Source: Panulirus ornatus (taxonomy: Eukaryota > Arthropoda > Malacostraca > Decapoda > Palinuridae). Taken from it: a stretch of DNA of 64,000 bases. The translations under genes were made by a program, and so were the position numbers. Within the stretch, counting starts at the first letter, position 1; every line of letters starts with the position of its first letter. The notes beneath the pieces were generated by a model, which saw only the letters and a program-made list of their open reading frames with translations, was not told where the DNA came from and ran no database searches. Shown here in pieces: positions 45,698-64,000 of this stretch. The stretch covers positions 1,207,911 through 1,271,910 of the forward strand of contig NC_092262.1 in the NCBI RefSeq assembly GCF_036320965.1, written 5' to 3'.

Positions 45698-45812
45698 AAG
45701 CTCCATTAGCCAGGATCGAACCTGGGACCCCTTGTGCAAGAGGCATGCATGCTCCTAGCATGCCTGCCTCTTGCACAAGGGGTCCCAGGTTCGATCCTGG
45801 CTGATGGAGCTT
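45698..45812. repeat. tRNA-like palindrome (two head-to-head B-box halves)
   Basis: Two 55-bp arms (45698-45752, 45758-45812) with two mismatches and a 5-bp spacer. Each arm carries a pol III B-box-like core GGTTCGATCC within a T-arm-like stretch (cccaggttcgatcctgg) and 'ggctgatggagctt'. No full cloverleaf or A box was seen, so these are tRNA or tRNA-SINE 3' halves in inverted arrangement. Confidence 0.8.
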
Positions 45813-45819
45813 TGTATGT

Positions 45820-45821
<2 letters not shown>

Positions 45822-45890
<69 letters not shown>
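45822..45890. repeat. (TA)n microsatellite
   Basis: TA run between the tRNA-like palindrome and a LINE-A tail. Confidence 0.95.
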
Positions 45891-47080
<1,190 letters not shown>

Positions 47081-47089
47081 ATTATTATT

Positions 47090-47321
47090 GGGCATAGGGG
47101 ATTAAGAATACTTCCCACGTATTCCCTCCGTGTCGTAGGAGGCGACTAAAAGGGGAGGGAGCGGGGGTCTGGAAATCCTCCCCTCTCTTTTTTTTTTTTT
47201 TTTTTAGTTTTCCAAAAGAAGGAACAGAGGGGGCCAGGTGAGGGTATTCCAAAAAAGGCCCAATCCTCTGTTCTTAACGCTACCTCGCTATCGCGGGAAA
47301 CGGCGAATAGTATAAAAAAAA
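47090..47321 (+). mobile_element. S repeat, full copy
   Basis: Head, about 20-nt poly-T, tail, hairpin CGCTACCTCGC...GCGGGA and A-rich end into (TA)n. Its second half (from about 47186) is mirrored at the right edge of the window (63867-64000). Confidence 0.85.
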
Positions 47322-47330
47322 ATATATATA

Positions 47331-47398
<68 letters not shown>
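47322..47398. repeat. (TA)n microsatellite
   Basis: TA run between the S repeat end and the long 3' UTR tail of copy 14. Confidence 0.95.
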
Positions 47399-47399
<1 letters not shown>

Positions 47400-47400
<1 letters not shown>

Positions 47401-48358
47401 ATTTATATATCTATATACATTTTATTTTATTTATTTTGCTTTGTCGCTGTCTCCCGCGTTAGCGAGATAGCGCAAGGAAACAGACGAAAGAATGTCCCAA
47501 CCCGCCCACATACACATGTATATACATACACGTCCACACTCGCAAATATACATACCTATACATCTCAATGTACACATATATATATACACACAGACATATA
47601 CATATATACACATGTACATAATTCATACGTTCTGCCTTTATTTGTTCCCATCGCCACCTCGCCACTCATGAAATAACAAGCCCCTCCCCCCTCATGTGTG
47701 CGAGGTACCGCTAGGAAAAGACATCAAAGGCCCCATTCGTTCACACTCAATCTCTAGTTGTCATGTAATAATGCTCCGAAACCACAGCTCCCTTTCCATA
47801 TCCAGGCCCCACACAACTTTCCATGGTTTACCCCAGACGCTTCAAATGCCCTGGTTCAATCCATTGACAGCACGTCCACCCCGGTATACCACATCGTTCC
47901 AATTCACTCTATTCCTTGCACGCCTTTAACCCTCCTGCATGTTCAGTCACCGATCACTCAAAATATTTTTCACTCCATCTTTCCATCTAAAATTTGGTCT
48001 CCCACTTCTTTTCGTTCCCTCCACCTCTGACTCATATATCCTCTTTGTCAATCTTTCCTCACTCATTCTCTCCATGTGACCAAACCATTTCAAAACACCC
48101 TCTTCTGCTCTCTGAACCACACTCTTTTTATTTCCACACATCTCTCTTACCATTACATTACTTATTCGATCGGACCATCTCACACCACATATTGTCCTCA
48201 AGCATCTCATTTCCAGCACATCCACCCTCCTGCGCACAACTCTATCCATAGCCGACGCCTCGCAACCATACAACATTGTTGGAACCACTATTCCTTCAAA
48301 CATACCCATTCTTGCTTTCGGAGATAATGTTCTCGACTTCAAAACATTCTTCAAGACT
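47400..48358 (-). mobile_element. LINE-A copy 14, 3' part (long 3' UTR) of a 5'-inverted insertion
   Basis: Minus-strand 3' part: terminal hairpin near 47445-47475, upstream tail block near 47695-47715, long UTR, C-terminal domain up to LKNVLKSRTLSPKARMG. It meets copy 15 in opposite orientation at 48358. The copy 14 start and copy 15 end fall at the same LINE position (ALKN), so they look like one insertion with an inverted 5' part. Confidence 0.92.
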
Positions 48359-54792
<6,434 letters not shown>

Positions 54793-57356
54793 TAAAAGAT
54801 ATACATAAGTATACTTATGTAAGTAGGAGAGATGGCCAGAGAGCGTTATTGGATTACGTGTTAATTGATAGGCGTGCGAAAGAGAGACTTTTGGATGTTA
54901 ATGTGCTGAGAGGTGCAACTGGAGGGATGTCTGATCATTATCTTGTGGAGGCTAAGGTGAAGATTTGTATGGGTTTTCAGAAAAGAAGAGTGAATGTTGG
55001 GGTGAAGATGGTGGTGAGAGTAAGTGAGCTTGGGAAGGAGACCTGTGTGAGGAAGTACCACGAGAGACTGAGTACAGAATGGAAAAAGGTGAGAACATTG
55101 GAAGTAAGGGGAGTGGGGGAGGAATGGGATGTATTTAGGGAATAAGTGATGGATTGCGCAAAAGATGCTTGTGGCATGAGAAGAGTGGGAGGTGGGTTGA
55201 TTAGAAAGGGTAGTGAGTGGTGTGATGAAGAAGTAAGAGTATTAGTGAAAGAGAAGAGAGAGGCATTTGGACGATTTTTACTTGGAAAAAATGCAATTGA
55301 GTGGGAGATGTATAAAAGAAAGAGACAGGAGGTCAAGAGAAAGGTGCAAGAGGTGAAAAAAGGGCATATGAGAGTTGGGGTGAGAGAGTATCATTAAATT
55401 TTAGGAAGAATAAAAAGATGTTCTGGAAGGAGGTAAATAAAGTGCGTAAGACAAGGGAGCAAATGGGAACTTCAGTGAAGGGCGCAAATGGGGAGGTGAT
55501 AACAAGTAGTGGTGATGTGAGAAGGAGAGGGAATGAGTATTTTGAAGGTTTGTTGAATGGCAGAGTGGCAGATATAGGGTGTTTTGGTCGAGGTGGTGTG
55601 CAAAGTGAGAGGGTTAGGGAAAATGATTTGGTAAACAGAGAAGAGGTAGTGAAAGCTCTGCGGAAGATGACAGCCGGCAAGGCAGCAGGTTTGGATGGTA
55701 TTGCAGTGGAATTTATTAAAAAAGGGGGTGACTGTATTGTTGACTGGTTGGTAAGGTTATTTAATGTATATATGACTCATGGTGAGGTGCCTGAGGATTG
55801 GCGGAATGCGTGCATAGTGCCATTGTACAAAGGCAAAGGGGATAAGAGTGAGTGCTCAAATTACAGTGGTATAAGTTTGTTAAGTATTCCTGGTAAATTA
55901 TATGAGAGGGTATTGATTGAGAGGGTGAAGGCATGTACAGAGCATCAGATTGGGGAAGAGCAGTGTGGTTTCAGAAGTGGTAGAGGATGTGTGGATCAGG
56001 TGTTTGCTTTGAAGAATGTATGTGATAAATACTTAGAAAAGGAAATGGATTTGTATGTAGCATTTATGGATCTGGAGAAGGCATATGATAGAGTTGATAG
56101 AAATGCTCTGTGGAAGGCATTAAGAATATATGGTGTGGGAGGAAAGTTGTTAGAAGCAGTGAAAAGTTTTTATCGAGGATGTAAGGCATGTGTACGTGTA
56201 GGAAGAGAGGAAAGTGATTGGTTCCCAGTGAAAGTAGGTTTACGGCAGGAGTGTGTGATGTCTCCATGGTTGTTTAATTTGTTTATGGATGGGGTTGTTA
56301 GGGAGGTAAATTCAAGAGTTTTGGAAAGAGGGGCAAGTATGAAGTCTGTTGGGGATGAGAGAGCTTGGGAAGTGAGTCAGTTGTTGTTCGGTGATGATAC
56401 AGCGCTGGTGGCTGATTCATGTGAGAAACTGCAGACGCTTGTGACTGAGTTTGGTAAAGTGTGTGGAAGAACAAAGTTAAGAGTAAATGTGAATAAGAGC
56501 AAGGTTATTAGGTACAGTAGGGTTGAGGGTCAAGTCAATTGGGAGGTGAGTTTGAATGGAGAAAAACTGGAGGAATTGAAGTGTTTTAGATATCTGGGAG
56601 TGGATCTGGCAGCGGATGGAACCATGGAAGCGGAAGTGGATCATAGGGTGGGGGAGGGGGCGAAAATTCTGGGGCCTTGAAGAATAAGTGGAAGTCGATA
56701 ACATTATCTCGGAAAGCAAAAATGGGTATGTTTGAAGGAATAGTGGTTCCAACAATGTTGTATGGTTGCGAGGCGTGGGCTATGGATAGAGTTGTGCGCA
56801 GGAGGATGGATGTGCTGGAAATGAGATGTTTGAGGACAATGTGTGGTGTGAGGTTGTTTGATCGAGTAAGTAACGTAAGGGTAAGAGAGATGTGTGGAAA
56901 TAAAAAGAGCGTGGTTGAGAGAGCAGAAGAGGGTGTTTTGAAGTGGTTTGGGCACATGGAGAGAATGAGTGAGGAAAGATTGACCAAGAGGATATATGTG
57001 TCGGAGGTGGAGGGAACGAGGAGAAGAGGGAGACCAAATTGGAGGTGGAAAGATGGAGTGAAAAAGATTTTTTGTTATCGGGGCCTGAACATGCAGGAGG
57101 GTGAAAGGAGGGCAAGGAATAGAGTGAATTGGAGCGATGTGGTATACCGGGGTTGACGTGCTGTCAGTGGATTGAATCAGGGCATGTGAAGCGTCTGGGG
57201 TAAACCATGGAAAGCTGTGTAGGTATGTATATTTTTTCGTGTGTGGACGTATGTATATACATGTGTATGGGGGGGGGGCGTTGGGCTATTTCTTTCGTCT
57301 GTTTCCTTGCGCTACCTCGCAAACGCGGGAGACAGCCACAAAGTATAATATATAAT
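54793..57356 (+). mobile_element. LINE-A copy 17, 5'-truncated (short 3' UTR), mutated
   Basis: Plus-strand copy from [15 protein letters not shown] to the 3' tail. Breaks: TAA near 55143, a one-base loss near 55360, a one-base loss near 56672. RT motif C reads FGDD (56387-56398) and motif B RQEC, so it is catalytically suspect. Terminal hairpin near 57310-57338, then 'ataatataat' and an abrupt junction at about 57365 into inverted sequence. Confidence 0.93.
55418..56680 (+). pseudogene. LINE-A RT fragment (copy 17)
   Basis: 420 codons with [72 protein letters not shown] and [10 protein letters not shown]. The RQG to RQE and FADD to FGDD changes, together with the shift at ILGP, indicate decay. 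Confidence 0.88.
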
Positions 57357-57365
57357 ATAATATAA

Positions 57366-59578
57366 TCGTTCCCTCCACCTCCGACACATATATCCTCTTG
57401 GTCAATCTTTCCTCACTCATTCTCTCCATGTGCCCAAACCACTTCAAAACACCCTCTTCTGCTCTCTCAACCACGCTCTTTTTATTTCCACACATCTCTC
57501 TTACCCTTACGTTACTTACTCGATCAAACAACCTCACACCACACATTGTCCTCAAACATCTCATTTCCAGCACATCCATCCTCCTGCGCACAACTCTATC
57601 CATAGCCCACGCCTCGCAACCATACAACATTGTTGGAACCACTATTCCTTCAAACATACCCATTTTTGCTTTCCGAGATAATGTTATCGACTTCCACTTA
57701 TTCTTCAAGGCCCCAGAATTTTCGCCCCCTCCCCCACCCTATGATCCACTTCCGCTTCCATGGTTCCATCGCTGCCAGATCCACTCCCAGATATCTAAAA
57801 CACTTCAATTCCTCCAGTTTTTCTCCATTCAAACTACCTCCCAATTGACTTGACCCTCAACCCTACTGTACCTAATAACCTTGCTCTTATTCACATTTAC
57901 TCTTAACTTTGTTCTTCCACACACTTTACCAAACTCAGTCACAAGCGTCTGCAGTTTCTCACATGAATCAGCCACAGCGCTGTATCATCACCGAACAACA
58001 ACTGACTCACTTCCCAAGCTCTCTCATCCCCAACAGACTTCATACTTGCCCCTCTTTCCAAAACTCTTGAATTTACCTCCCTAACAACCCCATCCATAAA
58101 CAAATTAAACAACCATGGAGACATCACACACTCCTGCCGTAAACCTACTTTCACTGGGAACCAATCACTTTCCTCTCTTCCTACACGTACACATGCCTTA
58201 CATCCTCGATAAAAACTTTTCACTGCTTCTAACAACTTTCCTCCCACACCATATATTCTTAATGCCTTCCACAGAGCATTTCTATCAACTCTATCATATG
58301 CCTTCTCCAGATCCATAAATGCTACATACAAATCCATTTCCTTTTCTAAGTATTTATCACATACATTCTTCAAAGCAAACACCTGATCCACACATCCTCT
58401 ACCACTTCTGAAACCACACTGCTCTTCCCCAATCTGATGCTCTGTACATGCCTTCACCCTCTCAATCAATACCCTCTCATATAATTTACCAGGAATACTT
58501 AACAAACTTATACCACTGTAATTTGAGCACTCACTCTTATCCCCTTTGCCTTTGTACAATGGCACTATGCACGCATTCCGCCAATCCTCAGGCACCTCAC
58601 CATGAGTCATATATACATTAAATAACCTTACCAACCAGTCAACAATACAGTCACCCCCTTTTTTAATAAATTCCACTGCAATACCATCCAAACCTGCTGC
58701 CTTGCCGGCTGTCATCTTCCGCAGAGCTTTCACTACCTCTTCTCTGTTTACCAAATCATTTTCCCTAACCCTCTCACTTTGCACACCACCTCGACCAAAA
58801 CACCTATATCTGCCACTCTGCCATTCAACAAACCTTCAAAATACTCATTCCCTCTCCTTCTCACATCACCACTACTTGTTATCACCTCCCCATTTGCGCC
58901 CTTCACTGAAGTTCCCATTTGCTCCCTTGTCTTACGCACTTTATTTACCTCCTTCCAGAACATCTTTTTATTCTTCCTAAAATTTAATGATACTCTCTCA
59001 CCCCAACTCTCATATGCCCTTTTTTCACCTCTTGCACCTTTCTCTTGACCTCCTGTCTCTTTCTTTTATACATCTCCCACTCAATTGCATTTTTTCCAAG
59101 TAAAAATCGTCCAAATGCCTCTCTCTTCTCTTTCACTAATACTCTTACTTCTTCATCACACCACTCACTACCCTTTCTAATCAACCCACCTCCACTCTTC
59201 TCATGCCACAAGCATCTTTTGCGCAATCCATCACTTATTCCCTAAATACATCCATTCCTCCCCCACTCCCCTTACTTCCAATGTTCTCACCTTTTTCCAT
59301 TCTGTACTCAGTCTCTCGTGGTACTTCCTCACACAGGTCTCCTTCCCAAGCTCACTTACTCTCACCACCATCTTCACCCCAACATTCACTCTTCTGAAAA
59401 CCCATACAAATCTTCACCTTAGCCTCCACAAGATAATGATCAGACATCCCTCCAGTTGCACCTCTCAGCACATTAACATCCAAAAGTCTCTCTTTCGCAC
59501 GCCTATCAATTAACACGTAATCCAATAACGCTCTCTGGCCATCTCTCCTACTTACATAAGTATACTTATGTATATCTT
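57366..59578 (-). mobile_element. LINE-A copy 17 mirror, without 3' UTR
   Basis: Mirror of 54793-57019. It starts inside the [15 protein letters not shown] codons, so the last ~50 codons and the UTR are absent. Frames 57286-57708, 57939-58784 and 58748-58963 are interrupted by extra one-base losses not present in the left arm. Confidence 0.9.
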
Positions 59579-59845
59579 TTATATTCTTTCTTTCTTTCAT
59601 ACTGTTCGCCATTTCCCGCATTAGCGAGGTAGCGTTGAGAACAGAGGACTGGGCCCTTGAGGGAATATCCTCACCTGGCCCCTACTCTCTTCCCTCTTTT
59701 GGAAAAAAAAAAAAAAAATAAAAAAAAATAAAAAAAGGGAGAGGGGAGGATTTCCAGCCCCCGCTCCCTCCCTTTTAGTCGCCTTCTACGACACGCAGGG
59801 AATACGTGGGAAGTATTCTTTCTCCCTATCCCAGGGATAATATCT
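59579..59845 (-). mobile_element. S repeat, mirror copy
   Basis: Mirror of 54524-54792, with one base missing in each of several G/C runs (for example five C instead of six near 59760). Confidence 0.85.
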
Positions 59846-60131
<286 letters not shown>

Positions 60132-61105
60132 TTTTTTTTTTTTTTTATACTTTGTCGCACTCTTCCGCGTTTGCGAGGTAGCGCAAGGAAACAGACGAAA
60201 GAAATGGCCCAACCCCCCCATACACATATATATACATACGTCCACACACGCAAATATACATACCTACACAGCTTTCCATGGTTTACCCCAGACGCTTCAC
60301 ATGCCTTGATTCAATCCACTGACAGCACGTCAGCCCCGGTATACCACATCGCTCCAATTCACTCTGTTCCTTGCCCTCCTTTCAACCTCCTGCATGTTCA
60401 GGCCCCGATCAAACAAAATCTTTTTCACTCTATCTTTCCACCTCCAATTTGGTCTCCCTCTTCTCCTTGTTCCCTCCACCTCCGACACATATATACTCTT
60501 GGTCAATCTTTCCTCACTCATTCTCTCCATGTGCCCAAACCACTTCAAAACACCCTCTTCTGCTCTCTCAACCACGCTCTTTTTATTTCCACACATCTCT
60601 CTTACCCTTACGTTACTCACTCGATCAAACCACCTCACACTACACATTGTACTCAAACATCTCATTTCCAGCACATCCATCCTCCTGCGCACAACTCTAT
60701 CCATAGCCCACGCCTCGCAACCATACAACATTGTTGGAACCACTATTCCTTCAAACATACCCATTTTTGCTTTCCGAGATAATGTTCTCGACTTCCACAC
60801 ATTCTTCAAGGCCCACAGAATTTTCGCCCCCTCCCCCACCCTATGATCCACTTCCGCTTCCATGGTTCCATCCGTTGCCAGATCCACTCCCAGATATCTA
60901 AAACACTTCACTTCCTCCAGTTTTTCTCCATTCAAACTCACCTCCCAATTGACTTGACCCTCAATCCTACTGTACCTAATAACCTTGCTCTTATTCACAT
61001 TTACTCTTAACTTTCTTCTTCCACACACTTTACCAAACTCAGTCACCAGCTTCTGCAGTTTCACACATGAATCAGCCACCAGCGCTGTGTCGTCAGCGAA
61101 CAACA
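60132..61105 (-). mobile_element. LINE-A copy 16 mirror, 3' part
   Basis: Minus-strand mirror of about 53256-54243, frame 60330-61121 open with FADD intact and the copy 16 marker changes (SCVKLQ, DLATDG, LSTMCSV). It switches to the copy 15 mirror at about 61105. Confidence 0.9.
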
Positions 61106-62823
61106 ACTGATCACTTCCCAATCTCTCTCATCCACAACAGACTGCATAATTGCCCCTCTTTCCAAAACTCTTGCATTCACCTCCCTAACAACCCCATCCA
61201 TAAACAAATTAAACAACCATGGAGACATCACATACCCCTGCCGCAAACCTACATTCACTGAGAACCAATTACGTTCCTCTCTTCCTACACGTACACATGC
61301 CTTACATCTTCGATAAAAACTTTTAACTGCTTTTAACAACTTGCCTCCCACACCATATATTCTTAAAACCTTCAACAGAGCATCTCTATCAACTCTATCA
61401 TATGCCATCTCCAGATCTATAAATGCTACATACAAATCCAATTGTCTTTCTAAGTATTTCTCACATGCAATCTTCAAAGCAAACACCTGATCGACACATC
61501 CTTTACCACTTTTGAAACCACACTGAACTTCCCCAATCTGATGCTCTGTACATGCCTTCACCCTCTCAATCAATACCCTCCTATATCATTTACCAGGAAT
61601 ACTCAACAAATTTATAACTCTGTAATTTGAGCACTCACTCTTATCCCCTGTGCCTTTGTACAATGGCACTACGCAAGCATTCCGCCAATCCTCAGGCACC
61701 TCACCATGAATCATACATACATTAAATAACCTTACCAACCATTCAAGTATACAGTTACCCCCTTTATTTATAAATTCCACTGCAATACCATCCAAACCTG
61801 CTGCCTTACCGGCTTTCATCTTCCGTAAAGCTTTTACTACGTCTTCTCTATTCACCAAATCATTTTCCCTAACACTCTCACTTTTCACACCACCTCGACT
61901 AAAACACCCTATATGTGCCACTCTATCATCAAACACATTAAACAACCCTTCAAAATACTCACTCCATCTCCTTCTCATATCACCACTACTTGTTATCACT
62001 CCCCATTAGCCCCATTCACTGAAGTTCCCATTTGCTCCCTTGTCTTACGCACTTTATTTACCTCCTTCCAAAACATCTTTTTATTCTCCCTAAAATTTAA
62101 TGATACTCTCCTACCCCAACTCTCATTTGCCCTCTTTTTCACCTCCTGCACCTTTCTCTTGACCTCCTTCCTCTTTCTTTTATACCACTCCCGCTCATTT
62201 GCATTTTTTCCCCGCAAAAATCGTCCAAATGCCTCTCTCTTCTCTTTCACTAATAATCTTACTTCTTCATCCCACCACTCACTACCCTTTCTAATCAACC
62301 CACCTCCCACGCTTCTCAAGCCACAAGCATCTTTTGCGCAAGCCATCACTGCTTCCCTAAATGCATCCCATTCCTCCCCCACTCCCCTTACCTCCTTTGC
62401 TCTCACCTTTTTCCATTCTGTACTCAGTGTCTCCTGGTACTTCCTCACACAAGTCTCCTTTCCAAGCTCACTTACTCTCACCACTCTCTTCACCCCAACA
62501 TTCTCTCTTCTTTTCTGATAACCCCCACAAATTTTCACCTTCCCCTCCACAACATAATGATCAGACATCCCCCACTTGCACCTCTCAGCACATTAACATC
62601 CAAAAGTCTCTCTTTCGTGCGTCTATCATTCAACACGTAATCTAATAAAGCTCTCTGGCCATCTCTCCTACTTACATACGTATACTTATGTATATCTCGC
62701 TTTTTAAACCAGGTATTCCCAATCACCAGTCCTATTTCACCACATAAATCTACAAGCTCTTCACCATTTCCATTTACAACGCTGAACACTCCATGTATAC
62801 CAATTATTCCCTCAACTGCCATT
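61106..62823 (-). mobile_element. LINE-A copy 15 mirror
   Basis: Mirror of 48359 to about 50090. Frames 61061-61573, 61586-61999 and 61996-62568 carry the copy 15 markers (RQGYVMSPW, YRVINL, NKGGNCILEW). It is fused to the copy 16 mirror inside the shared stretch before FADD. Confidence 0.9.
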
Positions 62824-63775
62824 CAGTCTTGAAGAATGTTTTGAAGTCGAGAACATTATCTCCGAAAGCAAGAATGGGTATGTTTGAAGGAATAGTGGTT
62901 CCAACAATGTTGTATGGTTGCGAGGCGTCGGCTATGGATAGAGTTGTGCGCAGGAGGGTGGATGTGCTGGAAATGAGATGCTTGAGGACAATATGTGGTG
63001 TGAGATGGTCCGATCGAATAAGTAATGTAATGGTAAGAGAGATGTGTGGAAATAAAAAGAGTGTGGTTCAGAGAGCAGAAGAGGGTGTTTTGAAATGGTT
63101 TGGTCACATGGAGAGAATGAGTGAGGAAAGATTGACAAAGAGGATATATGAGTCAGAGGTGGAGGGAACGAAAAGAAGTGGGAGACCAAATTTTAGATGG
63201 AAAGATGGAGTGAAAAATATTTTGAGTGATCGGTGACTGAACATGCAGGAGGGTTAAAGGCGTGCAAGGAATAGAGTGAATTGGAACGATGTGGTATACC
63301 GGGGTGGACGTGCTGTCAATGGATTGAACCAGGGCATTTGAAGCGTCTGGGGTAAACCATGGAAAGTTGTGTGGGGCCTGGATATGGAAAGGGAGCTGTG
63401 GTTTCGGAGCATTATTACATGACAACTAGAGATTGAGTGTGAACGAATGGGGCCTTTGATGTCTTTTCCTAGCGGTACCTCGCACACATGAGGGGGGAGG
63501 GGCTTGTTATTTCATGAGTGGCGAGGTGGCGATGGGAACAAATAAAGGCAGAACGTATGAATTATGTACATGTGTATATATGTATATGTCTGTGTGTATA
63601 TATATATGTGTACATTGAGATGTATAGGTATGTATATTTGCGAGTGTGGACGTGTATGTATATACATGTGTATGTGGGCGGGTTGGACATTCTTTCGTCT
63701 GTTTCCTTGCGCTATCTCGCTAACGCGGGAGACAGCGACAAGCAAAATAATAAAATAAAATGTATATAGATATAT
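62824..63775 (+). mobile_element. LINE-A copy 14 mirror (long 3' UTR)
   Basis: Mirror of 47400-48358; frame 62793-63236, long UTR and terminal hairpin near 63708-63738. Confidence 0.9.
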
Positions 63776-63779
63776 AAAT

Positions 63780-63791
63780 AAAATATATATA

Positions 63792-63837
<46 letters not shown>

Positions 63838-63866
63838 TATATATATATTAATATATATATATATAT
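63780..63866. repeat. (TA)n microsatellite with slips
   Basis: Mirror of 47322-47398. Confidence 0.93.
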
Positions 63867-64000
63867 TTTTTTTATACTATTCGCCGTTTCCCGCGATAGC
63901 GATGGTAGCGTTAAGAACAGAGGATTGGGCCTTTTTTGGAATACCCTCACCTGGCCCCCTCTGTTCCTTCTTTTGGAAAACTAAAAAAAAAAAAAAAAAG
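63867..64000 (-). mobile_element. S repeat tail half, mirror, cut by window end
   Basis: Mirror of 47186-47321, including the hairpin and the T-rich middle. Confidence 0.85.

Noticed and set aside
45698..45812. Functional tRNA gene
   Set aside because: B box present, but there is no full cloverleaf and the A-box half is replaced by an inverted copy.

Overview
This window looks like intergenic DNA from a large, repeat-rich animal genome, most likely an arthropod and plausibly a decapod crustacean. That is inferred from the very dense (TA)n microsatellites, abundant APE-type LINEs, a GIY-YIG Penelope-like element with hammerhead-like motifs, and jockey-like and Tc1/mariner relics. No marker gene proves the taxon. 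There are no rRNA genes, intact tRNA genes, CRISPR arrays or bacterial-style operons. Two runs of exactly 100 N (4431-4530 and 38901-39000) are scaffold gaps. The only candidate host gene is a single-exon protein-kinase-like ORF on the minus strand at 9678-10400.

Most of the sequence is one LINE family, called LINE-A here, with an APE endonuclease plus reverse transcriptase ORF and an RTE-like organisation (clade call tentative). There are more than 20 copies or fragments on both strands. The most complete copy is at 51043-54243. Its 3' UTR exists in a short form and a long form, and both end in a small conserved hairpin followed by A/T-rich sequence running into (TA)n. A second, shorter repeat (putative SINE, called S) ends in a related hairpin. 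Many LINE-A and S copies start or stop inside (TA)n tracts, which suggests repeated insertion of these elements into each other's tails. Other mobile DNA: three Penelope-like copies (1712-3565, 3565-4430, 29961-31325), two decayed jockey-like LINE fragments (14900-15480, 33800-35090), and a long-TIR Tc1/mariner remnant (16205-17398, partial mirror copy at 24530-25320).

Layout: 0-8.7 kb holds a 26-bp minisatellite at both outer ends, LINE-A copies and two head-to-head Penelope elements around the first gap. 8.7-16 kb is the least repetitive part: the kinase ORF, an old LINE-A copy, an ancient LINE relic, jockey endonuclease debris and unassigned DNA. 16.6-25.3 kb is a large inverted repeat (arms about 4.2 kb, loop about 0.3 kb) containing minisatellites, (CA)n, AAT/GAT-type microsatellite and a LINE-A copy. 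25.3-47 kb is LINE-A, S and Penelope material with the second gap. 47.2-64.0 kb is a second, larger inverted repeat centred near 57,192. Its right arm lacks about 3.2 kb and shows many one-base losses in homopolymer runs, which suggests low-quality consensus or an assembly fold-back.

The parts worth following up are retrotransposon mechanics: the 3' hairpin shared by LINE-A and S, a 5'-inverted (twin-primed) LINE-A at 47.4-50.4 kb, hammerhead-like motifs in the Penelope terminal repeats, a tRNA-like palindrome at 45.7 kb, and the two giant palindromes. I did not find a convincing new cellular system.
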